From the NCBI GenBank assembly GCA_022841625.1, contig JALHRD010000008.1, positions 1-64,000 of the forward strand: 64,000 nucleotides of DNA. The letters run 5' to 3'. Below, piece after piece: positions 34,939 to 43,396 of this stretch. Source of the stretch: Xanthobacteraceae bacterium (lineage in GTDB: Bacteria > Pseudomonadota > Alphaproteobacteria > Rhizobiales > Xanthobacteraceae). A program made the translations under genes and the position numbers. Each line of letters starts with the position of its first letter. The stretch's first letter is position 1. Under the pieces are notes generated by a model. That model saw nothing but the letters and a program-made list of their open reading frames with translations. It was not told where the DNA came from and ran no database searches.

Positions 34939-35727
34939 ATGCGCGCGCTACATACCGCTGCGACCGGAATGGTGGCCCAAGAACTCAATGTTCAGGTCAT
35001 CTCCAACAACATCGCCAACATGCGCACGACCGGCTACAAGCGCCAGCGCGCGGAATTTCAGGATCTTCTGTACGAGCACGTCAGCCGGGTCGGCACCCAG
35101 GCCTCGGCGCAAGGCAATATTCTCCCGGTCGGCATCGATCTTGGCGGCGGCGTGAAGACCGTCGGCACGCCGCGCATCATGACGCAAGGCACCATCGCGC
35201 CAACCGGAAAGGACTTCGACGTCGCCGTCCGTGGCGAAGGCTTCTTCAAGATCGCACGGCCGGACGGAACCTTCGCCTATTCGCGCGACGGCTCCTTCCA
35301 GATGGACGCACAGGGCCGCCTGGTGACCGCCAAGGGCATGGTGGTGCAGCCCGGCATTACGATCCCGCCCAACGCCACGTCGATCACCGTCAACCCGCAG
35401 GGCCAAGTCTCGGCTACGCTTGCCGGCTCCACCACTCCAACCGTGCTCGGCCAGTTGACGCTGACGCGCTTCATCAACAAGGCCGGGCTGATGCCAATCG
35501 GCGACAACCTGTTCCTTGAGACGCCCGCCTCCGGAACGCCCCAGGACGGCCTGCCCAACAACGACGGCAACGGCGACGTGCAGCAGGGCAGCCTCGAACA
35601 GGCCAATGTCGAAGCCGTGACTGAGATCTCCGACCTGATCGCCGCGCAGCGCGCCTATGAGATGAACGCCAAGGTGATCTCGGCGACCGATCAGATGCTG
35701 CAATCCACGTCTGCGATGATGCGCTGA
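34939..35727 (+). CDS. flgG: Flagellar distal rod protein FlgG
   Basis: A 262-residue distal rod protein. It begins MRALHTAATGMVAQELNVQV and ends with NVEAVTEISDLIAAQRAYEMNAKVISATDQMLQ; both match FlgG closely. It starts 16 bases after flgF and has a GGAG site before the ATG. Confidence 0.97.
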   Translation: MRALHTAATGMVAQELNVQVISNNIANMRTTGYKRQRAEFQDLLYEHVSRVGTQASAQGNILPVGIDLGGGVKTVGTPRIMTQGTIAPTGKDFDVAVRGEGFFKIARPDGTFAYSRDGSFQMDAQGRLVTAKGMVVQPGITIPPNATSITVNPQGQVSATLAGSTTPTVLGQLTLTRFINKAGLMPIGDNLFLETPASGTPQDGLPNNDGNGDVQQGSLEQANVEAVTEISDLIAAQRAYEMNAKVISATDQMLQSTSAMMR

Positions 35728-35738
35728 GGAGAGACACC

Positions 35739-36803
35739 ATGATCAAACTCGCCATGCTCTCGCTGCTTGCGCTTACGGTACCGGCCGCCGCCCAGAATGT
35801 GCCGGCGTCGTTCTCCGAACGGTTCGCCGCGCACGCGCCGCTAGCACAGCGCAGCACCGCACCGACGCTCAAGTCGGCGATCACAGTCACCGGCGACGTC
35901 GTACGCATCGGCGACTTGGTCGAGAATGCCGGCGATGTCGCCAATATCGCGATCTTTCGCGCACCCAATCTTGGCGAAACCGGCCGCGTGTCGGTCGGCC
36001 GCATCATCGATGCGCTGCTGCCGCACGAATTGTTCAAGCTCGACACCCGCGGCCTGACCGACGTTGCGGTTACGCGCGCCAGCACCATAATCTCGCCCAA
36101 GGACATCGAGGCGCGCATTGCCCAGTCATTGGCCGGTCGTCAACGCAGCGCCGACCCCAGCAATCTAACATTGACCTTCGACACTGACGCCCGCCCCATC
36201 CACGTCGAGCCGGGCACCGATCTGCGTCTATTGCGCATGGCCTACGACCCGCGCAACGGCCGTTTTGAGGTCTTGTTTGAACGCACCGACACGCGCACGC
36301 CGCTGCGCATCACCGGTACCTATGCGGAGACCTTCGTGGCCGCGGTGCTCGCGCGCCCGCTCGCCGCGGGCGAAATCGTACGCGCCACCGATATCACCAT
36401 CGTGCGGCGCCCGAAGTCGGAATTCATTGCCAACATCATCAACAGCGCTGACCAGGCGATCGGTCTGGCCGCACGCCGGGCGATGCGGCCGGGCGACCTG
36501 TTGCGGCAAACCGATCTGTCGAAACCCGAGACGATCGCCCGTAACGACAATGTCTCCATCACCTATCAGGTGCCCGGCATCACCCTCACCTTGCGCGGCA
36601 AGGCGCTCGAGGGCGGATCGATTGGCGACAGCATCAATGTGCTCAACGTTTTGTCGAAACGAACGGTGCAAGGCACCATCGCCGGACCAGGCCACGTTGT
36701 CGTCACGGCGACGACGCTGCTCAATACCACCGCGCCCGCGCCGCGGCTCGCCGCACAAACCAATGGCCGTCCCACCACTCAACCGCCCGCCAGTGCAGAG
36801 TAA
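35739..36803 (+). CDS. flgA: Flagellar P-ring chaperone FlgA
   Basis: A 354-residue periplasmic chaperone for the P ring. It has a signal peptide (MIKLAMLSLLALTVPAAAQ). The C-terminal half contains the SAF domain (LAAGEIVRATDITIVRR, AARRAMRPGDLLRQTDL) and the ITLTLRGKALEGGSIGDSINVLN end. It is longer than enteric FlgA because of an added N-terminal domain, as is usual in Alphaproteobacteria. Confidence 0.93.
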   Translation: MIKLAMLSLLALTVPAAAQNVPASFSERFAAHAPLAQRSTAPTLKSAITVTGDVVRIGDLVENAGDVANIAIFRAPNLGETGRVSVGRIIDALLPHELFKLDTRGLTDVAVTRASTIISPKDIEARIAQSLAGRQRSADPSNLTLTFDTDARPIHVEPGTDLRLLRMAYDPRNGRFEVLFERTDTRTPLRITGTYAETFVAAVLARPLAAGEIVRATDITIVRRPKSEFIANIINSADQAIGLAARRAMRPGDLLRQTDLSKPETIARNDNVSITYQVPGITLTLRGKALEGGSIGDSINVLNVLSKRTVQGTIAGPGHVVVTATTLLNTTAPAPRLAAQTNGRPTTQPPASAE

Positions 36804-36808
36804 GCGTC

Positions 36809-37636
36809 ATGACCCTGAAATCAAAGTTGCATCGCTCCAGACTTGGATCGCGATGGCGCGTCGCGATCCCCCACGAACCGGCGGAACGGCGCAAATCGGC
36901 GTCGACGCTGCAACTGTTCGTGGCCTGCGCACTAGCGATGCTTGCCGCCAATTGTTCGTCGATCGAACGGCTGAAAAACATCGGCGAGCCACCGGCGCTG
37001 GGCCCGATCCAGAATCCCACCACCAAGGCGGGCTACAAACCGGTGCAGATGCCGATGCCGGCACCACAGGCCGCGGTCTACAACCCCAATTCACTTTGGC
37101 GCTCCGGCTCGCGCGCCTTCTTCAAGGACCAACGCGCCCATCAGATCGGCGACATTCTCACCGTCCTGGTGAAGATCACCGACCGCGCCCAGTTCGAGAA
37201 TGAGACCCAGCGCAGCCGCACCAATCGCGAGAACTCCGGCATCGACGATTTCATCGGCGCCAAGGCGATCAGTCCGAGCATGCAAAAACTTCTGCCGGGC
37301 CGCATCCTGACCGCCGACTCCAATGCATCGAGCGAAGGCAAGGGTTCGATCGACCGCAAGGAAGAACTGCTCACCAATCTTGCCGCCGTGGTCACGCAAG
37401 TGCTGCCGAACGGCAATCTCGTCATTGAAGGCAAGCAGGAAATCCGCGTCAATTTCGAAGTCCGCGAACTCGTCGTCGGCGGCATCGTGCGACCGGAAGA
37501 CATTCAAAGCGACAATACCGTGGAGTCGACCAAAATCGCCGAAGCCCGCATCGCTTATGGCGGCCGCGGCCATATCTCCGATGTGCAGCAGCCCCGTTAC
37601 GGCCAACAGGTGCTCGACGTGCTGCTGCCGTTCTAA
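36809..37636 (+). CDS. flgH: Flagellar L-ring lipoprotein FlgH
   Basis: A 275-residue outer-membrane L-ring subunit. A lipobox (LAANC, near residue 49) marks the lipoprotein site, preceded by a long charged leader. The core has LWRSGSRAFFKDQRAHQIGDILTVLV and the conserved end VVTQVLPNGNLVIEGKQEIRVNFEVRELVVGGIVRPEDI. It is the last gene of the operon and is followed by a hairpin. Confidence 0.95.
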   Translation: MTLKSKLHRSRLGSRWRVAIPHEPAERRKSASTLQLFVACALAMLAANCSSIERLKNIGEPPALGPIQNPTTKAGYKPVQMPMPAPQAAVYNPNSLWRSGSRAFFKDQRAHQIGDILTVLVKITDRAQFENETQRSRTNRENSGIDDFIGAKAISPSMQKLLPGRILTADSNASSEGKGSIDRKEELLTNLAAVVTQVLPNGNLVIEGKQEIRVNFEVRELVVGGIVRPEDIQSDNTVESTKIAEARIAYGGRGHISDVQQPRYGQQVLDVLLPF

Positions 37637-37699
37637 CCGATCCACCCACCAAGCGGGCTCCCCGCCCTCCCTTCGCGCGCAATGGGATGGCGTCAACGA

Positions 37700-37733
37700 C
37701 GCGGCCTCCGGAAGCTCCCCTCCGGAGGCCGCG
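37700..37733 (+). terminator. Hairpin after flgH
   Basis: CGCGGCCTCCGGA and TCCGGAGGCCGCG form a perfect 13-bp stem around an 8-base loop, 64 bases after the flgH stop. No T-run follows, so it is a terminator-like or transcript-stabilising hairpin. Confidence 0.6.
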
Positions 37734-37811
37734 ATCGCATTTACGGTTAGCTTACCCCCAGCCTCGCGGCGCCTCTTCCCGCGATGCCACCAAGTCATGT
37801 AGCGTTACAGG

Positions 37812-38960
37812 ATGAAACGAAGCGACCATCGCATTTTGACCACCCATGTCGGCAGCCTGATTCGGCCCAAGGCGCTGCTCGACGCCGCGCGCGATCCTGA
37901 TCCCGCCCACCGCGATGCGCACGAGCGGGAACTCACGCGCGCGGTGGCGGAGGTGGTCGCGCGACAGGCGAAAGCCGGCCTTGACATCGTCAACGATGGC
38001 GAGTTCGGCAAGTCCGGCTGGGCGAATTACAGTCTCGAGCGGCTGAGCGGCTTCGAGCCGCGGCCGGACACACTGTATGAGGCGGTCTGGCTGGGACGCG
38101 ATCGCCACCGTTTCGCAGATTTCATGGCGGCGGAGTTTCCGCGCGGCACCATCGGCACCCCTGGACACGCCTGCACGTCACCGATCGTCTATCGCGGCCA
38201 TGCCAGCGTCCGCCGCGATCTCGAAAACCTGAAGGCCGCCGCCGCGGCCGCGCCCACCGAGGACGTGTTCTTCACCGCGGTCGCACCGGCGAGCGTTGGC
38301 TACGATGCCACCAATGAGCACTATGCCAGCGAGCGCGACTATGTGTTCGCCATCGCCGAGGCCATGCGTGAGGAATACCGCGAAGTGATCAAAGCCGGCC
38401 TTGTGCTACAGGTCGACGACGCCGTGCTCGCCAATATGTACGACCATCTGGTCGAACAAAGCCCGCAGAAATATCGCGAATGGGCGGAACTGCGGATCGA
38501 CGCGCTCAATCATGCGCTCGATGGCATTCCGTCGGATCGCATCCGCTATCACGTCTGCTTCGGCAGTTGGCATGTGCCGCATGTCGCGGACGCGCAGCTC
38601 GAGGATATTGTCGACCTGATCCTCAAGGTGCGCGCCGGCGCCTATTCGATCGAGGCTGCCAATGTGCGGCACGAGCACGAATGGTATGTGTGGCAAAAAG
38701 TCAAGCTGCCGCCGGGCAAGATCCTGATCCCGGGTGTCGTTACCCACCACACGACGACTGTGGAGCATCCAAGGCTGGTGGCCGAGCGCATCGTGACCTT
38801 CGCGAAGCTCGTCGGCCGCGAGAACGTGATCGCCGGCACCGATTGCGGCTTCGCGCAGGCGCAGGACATGCAGCGGGTCCACCCGCAAGTGATGTGGGCC
38901 AAGCTCGAGACATTGGCCGAAGGCGCGCGGCTGGCAAGCCAGGAATTATGGGGCCGCTAA
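37812..38960 (+). CDS. MetE-like zinc-dependent methyltransferase, second paralogue
   Basis: A 382-residue protein of the same cobalamin-independent methionine synthase family as 25581-26726. The zinc ligands appear as His-x-Cys in RYHVCFGSWH, a glutamate in YSIEAANVRHEHEW, and the cysteine in GTDCGFAQ. N-terminal motifs HVGSLIRPKAL and DIVNDGEFGKSGW fit the short catalytic form. The substrate is unknown. It sits next to a Bug-type receptor gene on the opposite strand, repeating the pairing seen at 24.5-26.7 kb. Confidence 0.85.
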   Translation: MKRSDHRILTTHVGSLIRPKALLDAARDPDPAHRDAHERELTRAVAEVVARQAKAGLDIVNDGEFGKSGWANYSLERLSGFEPRPDTLYEAVWLGRDRHRFADFMAAEFPRGTIGTPGHACTSPIVYRGHASVRRDLENLKAAAAAAPTEDVFFTAVAPASVGYDATNEHYASERDYVFAIAEAMREEYREVIKAGLVLQVDDAVLANMYDHLVEQSPQKYREWAELRIDALNHALDGIPSDRIRYHVCFGSWHVPHVADAQLEDIVDLILKVRAGAYSIEAANVRHEHEWYVWQKVKLPPGKILIPGVVTHHTTTVEHPRLVAERIVTFAKLVGRENVIAGTDCGFAQAQDMQRVHPQVMWAKLETLAEGARLASQELWGR

Positions 38961-39006
38961 AGCATGATCCCGAAAAGTGGGAACCGGTTTTCGGGAAAGA
39001 TCATGC
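38961..39006. repeat. Rhizobial intergenic palindrome
   Basis: An imperfect inverted repeat with GCATGATC and GATCATGC at its ends and CCGAAAA/TTTTCGG inside. This unit is widespread in intergenic DNA of Bradyrhizobium and related genera. It directly follows the MetE-like stop. Confidence 0.75.
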
Positions 39007-39020
39007 CCAAACAATGAAGT

Positions 39021-39060
39021 TAGACCGCGATCCGATTCAATCGAATCGGATCGTGGTCTA
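39021..39060. terminator. Long hairpin between convergent genes
   Basis: Two 18-base arms (starting TAGACCGCGATCC and ending GGATCGTGGTCTA) surround a 4-base loop with one wobble position. It lies between the MetE-like gene and the convergent receptor gene and could end transcription both ways. Confidence 0.65.
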
Positions 39061-39063
39061 GAC

Positions 39064-40065
39064 CTATTTGCTGTCGAGCGTGACGCCCGCGATCTTCACC
39101 GCCTCCGCCCATAAGGCCATATCCTCCGCCAGGAACTTGGCGAATTCCTCAGGCGTGAGTCCGAGCGGCGAAGCGCCATACTTGTCGAGTTGCGCGATGA
39201 ACTTGGGGTCTTTCGTTGCCTTGATGAATTCAGCGGCGACGCGATCGATAATCGGCTTCGGCGTCGCCGCCGGCGCCATCATGCCGTTCCAGCTCACGCC
39301 GCGGAATCCGGGGTAGCCGGACTCCGCGATGGTCGGCACCTCGTTGGCTTGTGGCGCACGGCGGTCGTCTGACAAGGCCAGCATCCGCACCGCACCGGTC
39401 ACAGCCTGCGGCAACGCCTCCGGCAGTGGAATGAACATGGCAGGCACATGGCCGCCGATGATGTCGGTCAATGCGGGCGCGGTGCCGCGATAGCTGACCG
39501 CGTTCATTTCGAGTCCGGCGCGCTTGAGAAACAGCGCCATCAACAGATTGCTGACGCTGCCGGGACCGCCGCCGCCGGCATAAGCGAGTTGCCGCGGCCG
39601 CGCCTTCACATAGGCGACGAACTCTTGCAGCGTCGTGACCGGCAACTTGCCGTTGATAATGAGCACTTGCGGACTGGTGCCGATCAAGCTGACCGGCGCG
39701 AGGTCCGTCATGGCATAGGGCGGCTTGCCCATGGCCGGGAAGATCGAAACCGTCCCGGTGCCGGCCCAGAAGAAGGTGTGCCCATCGGCCGCAGCGCGCA
39801 CCACATCATGCGCCGCCAATGTGCCCATGGCGCCGACCCGATTCTCGACCACGAATTGCTGGCCGAACACTTCGCTGAGCCGCGCGCAAGTCACCCGCGC
39901 CAGATTGTCGATATTGCCGCCGGCGGCGAAACCGACCAGCACCCGCACCGATTTCTGCGGCCAGTTCTGCGCATAGGCTGAGGGAACCGCCAGCGATGCC
40001 GCAAACGCAGCCCCGGAGCCCAGCAGGCCCCGTCGCGACATACCCGGCACGGTAACGTTACGCAT
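39064..40065 (-). CDS. Bug-type receptor with a Tat-like signal
   Basis: A 333-residue receptor. The N-terminus (MSRRGLLGSGAAFAASLAVPSAYAQ) has a twin-arginine motif, which is unusual for the family. The mature part shows WPQKSVRVLVGFAAGGNIDNLARV, VVENRVGAMGTLAAHDVVRAAADGHT and LTPEEFAKFL. The start at 40065 is preceded by GAGGG. No permease gene is near; ligand unknown. Confidence 0.87.
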   Translation of the reverse strand: MRNVTVPGMSRRGLLGSGAAFAASLAVPSAYAQNWPQKSVRVLVGFAAGGNIDNLARVTCARLSEVFGQQFVVENRVGAMGTLAAHDVVRAAADGHTFFWAGTGTVSIFPAMGKPPYAMTDLAPVSLIGTSPQVLIINGKLPVTTLQEFVAYVKARPRQLAYAGGGGPGSVSNLLMALFLKRAGLEMNAVSYRGTAPALTDIIGGHVPAMFIPLPEALPQAVTGAVRMLALSDDRRAPQANEVPTIAESGYPGFRGVSWNGMMAPAATPKPIIDRVAAEFIKATKDPKFIAQLDKYGASPLGLTPEEFAKFLAEDMALWAEAVKIAGVTLDSK

Positions 40066-40110
40066 CCAGACCCTCGCAATCGGCCGAACGAACTTGGCGG
40101 GATCGCACTT

Positions 40111-40593
40111 TCAATCGTCGCGATAGACGCGCTCGCGACGTTCGTGCCGCTCCTGCGCCTCGATCGACAGCGTCGCGATCGGACGCGCGTCGAGACGGCG
40201 CAGCGAGATCGGCTCGCCGGTCTCCTCGCAATAGCCATACGTGCCATCGTCGATGCGCGCCAGCGCGGCGTCGATTTTGGCGATCAGCTTGCGCTGGCGG
40301 TCGCGCGCCCGCAGTTCGATCGCCCGATCGGTCTCCGAGGAAGCGCGGTCGGCGAAGTCGGGATGATTCTCATTCTCGGCCTGAAGATGGACCAGCGTCT
40401 CCTTGGCTTCCTTGAGGATATCCTCTTTCCATTCAATCAGCTTTGCACGGAAATAGTCGCGCTGACGCTCGTTCATGAACGGCTCTTTTTCGCTCGGGCG
40501 ATAGCCGTTGCGCTCCAAGACCGCGACCACCGCGGTGCTATGGCCGTTCTTTTTGCTCGGTGCTGCCACGCGGCTTTTTTTCTTGTCTGGCAT
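40111..40593 (-). CDS. dksA: DksA-type RNA polymerase-binding regulator
   Basis: A 160-residue secondary-channel regulator that acts with ppGpp. The coiled-coil part (FRAKLIEWKEDILKEAKETL, ADRASSETDRAIELRARDRQRKLIAKIDAALARIDDGTYGYC) ends in the globular domain EETGEPISLRRLDARPIATLSIEAQERHE. Only one of the four usual zinc cysteines remains (YGYCEETGEPI, then LSIEAQ), so this is a zinc-poor variant. The start at 40593 is chosen because the longer frame upstream has no family similarity. Confidence 0.93.
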   Translation of the reverse strand: MPDKKKSRVAAPSKKNGHSTAVVAVLERNGYRPSEKEPFMNERQRDYFRAKLIEWKEDILKEAKETLVHLQAENENHPDFADRASSETDRAIELRARDRQRKLIAKIDAALARIDDGTYGYCEETGEPISLRRLDARPIATLSIEAQERHERRERVYRDD

Positions 40594-40781
40594 CTGTTTC
40601 CCTGCCCTGACTCGTAATCGCTCAAACCAGCGGCGTCGGGTCATCGCTTCGAACACCCCTGTTCGAGCGGCGAGCTTATATAGCGACTGTGTGAAGCCGA
40701 CAATACGGGAGTGCGACCCTTGGACATCCCGCCATGGGCCCATCATTCCCCGGAAATGACCGTTAACCGGGCCGGATAAGG

Positions 40782-41192
40782 CTAAGAACCGGCCATTTTG
40801 GCGATTTCGACTTCGACCCGAAGTTCAATCTCGGCCAGGACGCTATCGAGGGCGGCGTCGCCGGACCCGTCTTTCAGGTGGGCCGCCACCCCTTTAAGCT
40901 TCTGCAGCGTCGCCGGCGTCAGCTCACCGCCCAGGAGCCCGACCTTGAGTTCGTCGAGGGCGTCCAGCGCCACCCGCCCACGCTTGACCGCGTGACGTCG
41001 CCGCTCGGTCGCGTCCTCAACCCCCTGCAGAGCGATCAGAGCGTCAATACCGCCGACCGACCGGAGCGACGAGGATCCGCCGGTCGCACGCGCCGCCTCA
41101 TCCCCCGACAGGCTGAATCCCCCGGACGCCGACTTCCGCGTCTGCGGCGTATTGGCGGCTGCGGAGGCTCCGTTCGGTCCATAAATCCGCAT
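40782..41192 (-). CDS. fliX: Flagellar assembly regulator FliX
   Basis: A 136-residue protein matching FliX, which in Caulobacter links early basal-body assembly to the FlbD activator of sigma-54 flagellar promoters. It has a flexible N-terminus, a GGIDALIALQGVEDATERRRHAVKRG core and a LDELKVGLLGGELTPATLQKL segment. It is divergent from flgI. A CtrA-like box lies upstream of it and the sigma-54 promoter of flgI further along. Confidence 0.85.
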   Translation of the reverse strand: MRIYGPNGASAAANTPQTRKSASGGFSLSGDEAARATGGSSSLRSVGGIDALIALQGVEDATERRRHAVKRGRVALDALDELKVGLLGGELTPATLQKLKGVAAHLKDGSGDAALDSVLAEIELRVEVEIAKMAGS

Positions 41193-41249
41193 GGCGAAAG
41201 GTCCGTGCCGGAATGGTTTCCGGCCACCACCAAGCTGGAGCTTCTATGG

Positions 41250-41264
41250 TTAACGAACGGTAAA
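41250..41264. promoter_or_regulatory. CtrA-like box upstream of fliX
   Basis: TTAACGAACGGTAAA matches TTAA-N7-TTAA except for one base. It is 58 bases before fliX, in the fliX-flgI divergent region. Confidence 0.45.
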
Positions 41265-41380
41265 TGACCCGGCAAAAAATACCACACCCGGCAAGTCCAA
41301 CCATCACCGCATCCCGCGTGAAACCTCCCCTGGCAGCGAAAAACTGTGCTCGATCAAGTGATTGAGCGATCGCGCCGACT

Positions 41381-41396
41381 TGGCACGGCATTCGCT
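41381..41396 (+). promoter_or_regulatory. Sigma-54 type promoter of flgI
   Basis: TGGCACGGCATTCGCT has GG-N10-GC with the TGGCAC element intact. The predicted start is near 41407, leaving a 25-base leader to the flgI ATG. Confidence 0.75.
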
Positions 41397-41431
41397 AAGT
41401 GAAGTCGGGTCCGAACCTCTTGGGGAGCAAG

Positions 41432-42541
41432 ATGACGAGGACAATGACTGCCGCAATCGCGGCCTTACTTGTTTTGGCCGGCGCTGCGTCGCCGGCTACA
41501 GCGACATCGCGCATCAAGGACCTCGCCAACATCGAGGGGGTGCGCCAGAATCAGCTTATTGGCTATGGCCTCGTGGTCGGCCTGAACGGCACCGGCGACA
41601 CGCTCAACAATATCCCGTTCACCCGGCAATCGCTGCAAGCGATGCTGGAACGGTTGGGCGTCAACATCCGCGGCCAGCAGATTCGCACCGGCAATGTGGC
41701 GGCCGTGATGGTGACCGCCAATTTGCCGGCATTCGGGACCCAGGGCACGCGCATCGACGTCACGGTGTCGGCGCTCGGCGACTCCAAGAGTCTGCAAGGC
41801 GGCACGCTGTTGGTCACCCCGCTCCTCAGCGCCGATGGCAACGTCTATGCGGTCGCGCAAGGCTCGCTCGCAATTTCGGGGTTCCAAGCCGAAGGCGAAG
41901 CCGCGAAAATCGTGCGCGGCGTGCCGACAGTCGGGCGCATCTCGAACGGCGCGATCATCGAGCGCGAAATCGAATTCACGCTCAACCGGATGGGACAGAT
42001 CCGGCTCGCGTTGCGCAATCCCGATTTCACCACGGCGCGACGCATCGCCACTTCAATCAATGACTTCATCGGCTCGCCGACCGCCGAGCCGCTCGATCCA
42101 TCGACCGTGCAGCTCACCATCCCCAAGCAGTTCCAGGGCAATGTCGTGGCGCTCTTGACCGAGATCGAACAGTTGCAGGTCGAGCCCGACCTGTCCGCCA
42201 AAGTGGTGATCGACGAACGCTCCGGTATCATTGTGATGGGCCGCGACGTTCGGGTCTCGACGGTCGCGGTGGCGCAGGGCAATCTCACAGTCACGATCTC
42301 GGAGGCGCCGCAGGTTTCGCAGCCGCAGCCGCTGTCGCGCGGCCAGACGCGGGTGGTGGCGCGCTCGCGCGTCGGCGTGCAGGAGGACGGCAAGCGGCTG
42401 GCGTTGGTGCGCGAAGGCGTGTCGTTGCAGCAATTGGTCGACGGCCTCAATGCGCTCGGCATCGGACCGCGCGATCTGATTTCGATCCTGCAAGCGATCA
42501 AGGCCGCCGGCGCGATCCAGGCCGACATCGAGGTGATGTGA
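41432..42541 (+). CDS. flgI: Flagellar P-ring protein FlgI
   Basis: A 369-residue periplasmic P-ring subunit with a signal peptide (MTRTMTAAIAALLVLAGAASPATA) and the family signatures RIKDLANIEGVRQNQLIGYGLVVGLNGTGD and GTLLVTPLLSADGNVYAVAQG. A GGGGAG site precedes the ATG at 41432. Its stop overlaps the start of the flgJ-type gene. Confidence 0.96.
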   Translation: MTRTMTAAIAALLVLAGAASPATATSRIKDLANIEGVRQNQLIGYGLVVGLNGTGDTLNNIPFTRQSLQAMLERLGVNIRGQQIRTGNVAAVMVTANLPAFGTQGTRIDVTVSALGDSKSLQGGTLLVTPLLSADGNVYAVAQGSLAISGFQAEGEAAKIVRGVPTVGRISNGAIIEREIEFTLNRMGQIRLALRNPDFTTARRIATSINDFIGSPTAEPLDPSTVQLTIPKQFQGNVVALLTEIEQLQVEPDLSAKVVIDERSGIIVMGRDVRVSTVAVAQGNLTVTISEAPQVSQPQPLSRGQTRVVARSRVGVQEDGKRLALVREGVSLQQLVDGLNALGIGPRDLISILQAIKAAGAIQADIEVM

Positions 42542-42867
42542 TGAGCACCCCCTCGCCCATCACTTTACCCGCCGCCGGCCCCGCTAGCGTTCCCTATGCC
42601 GCGCTCGGCGCGCGGCCGCCGATCGACGCCCGGGCGCGGGCGCGGGAACAGGCGATCGAATTCGAAACGGTGTTCCTCAACAACATGTTCAGCCAAATGT
42701 TCACCGGCACCGACGGTGACGGCCCATTCGGCGGCGGCGGCAAGGCCGGCGTCTGGCGCTCGTTCCTGACCGACGAATACGCCAAATCGTTTTCCCGCGC
42801 CGGCGGCATCGGCATCGCCGACCATGTTTATCGCTCGCTGCTCGCCCAGCAGGAAGCGCGCCCCTGA
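42541..42867 (+). CDS. flgJ: FlgJ-type rod-binding protein (no muramidase domain)
   Basis: A 108-residue protein with only the N-terminal rod-binding domain of FlgJ (AIEFETVFLNNMFSQMF, WRSFLTDEYAKSFSRAGGIGIADHVYRSLL). The peptidoglycan hydrolase half of enteric FlgJ is absent, as is usual in rhizobia (also named CheL). The ATG at 42541 overlaps the flgI TGA as TGATG; a GTG at 42538 is also in frame. Confidence 0.85.
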   Translation: MSTPSPITLPAAGPASVPYAALGARPPIDARARAREQAIEFETVFLNNMFSQMFTGTDGDGPFGGGGKAGVWRSFLTDEYAKSFSRAGGIGIADHVYRSLLAQQEARP

Positions 42868-42880
42868 TGAGGACCCTGCC

Positions 42881-43384
42881 ATGGCCAACGCTCCGATGAC
42901 CAACGCCCAAATATCGCATGGGCAGGGCGCGCTGACGCCCTTGACGACCCCCGCCGAGGCGCAGGCGTTCGCGGCGGACTATGTCACGGTGATGGACCAG
43001 TTGATCGAGGTGATCGAGCAGGAAACCGAGCTGGTGCGCGCCAGCAAACTCATGCAGGCGGCCAAGCTCGCGGAAACCAAGACCGATCTCGCGCGCCGTT
43101 ACATCACCGACACGCTGCGGCTGCGCGGCAGCCAGGTGCAACTCACCAAATTCGCGCCGCAGGTGATGGAAGAACTGGCCCGCCACCACAACAAGTTCCG
43201 CGCGCTGTTGCAGATCAACCTGACGGTGCTGGCCACCGCCCATGCGGTGTCGGAAGGCATCGTACGCGGCGTTTCGGACGAGTTGAACCGCAAGTCGCAG
43301 CCGCAGACCTATGGCGCCAGCGGCCGCGCCAATGTGCCCGACCTGCGCACCGCCCCGCCGCTGGCGGTCAGCCGCTCGCTTTAA
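42881..43384 (+). CDS. FlgN-like flagellar protein
   Basis: A 167-residue helical protein in the FlgN position. The stretch FAADYVTVMDQLIEVIEQETELVRASKLMQAAKLAETKTDLARRYI and the later helix LQINLTVLATAHAVSEGIVRGVSDEL suggest a coiled-coil export chaperone for FlgK and FlgL. A GAGGA site lies 8 bases before the ATG at 42881. The identity is inferred mainly from context and helix pattern. Confidence 0.65.
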   Translation: MANAPMTNAQISHGQGALTPLTTPAEAQAFAADYVTVMDQLIEVIEQETELVRASKLMQAAKLAETKTDLARRYITDTLRLRGSQVQLTKFAPQVMEELARHHNKFRALLQINLTVLATAHAVSEGIVRGVSDELNRKSQPQTYGASGRANVPDLRTAPPLAVSRSL

Positions 43385-43396
43385 GCAAAACGCTGG

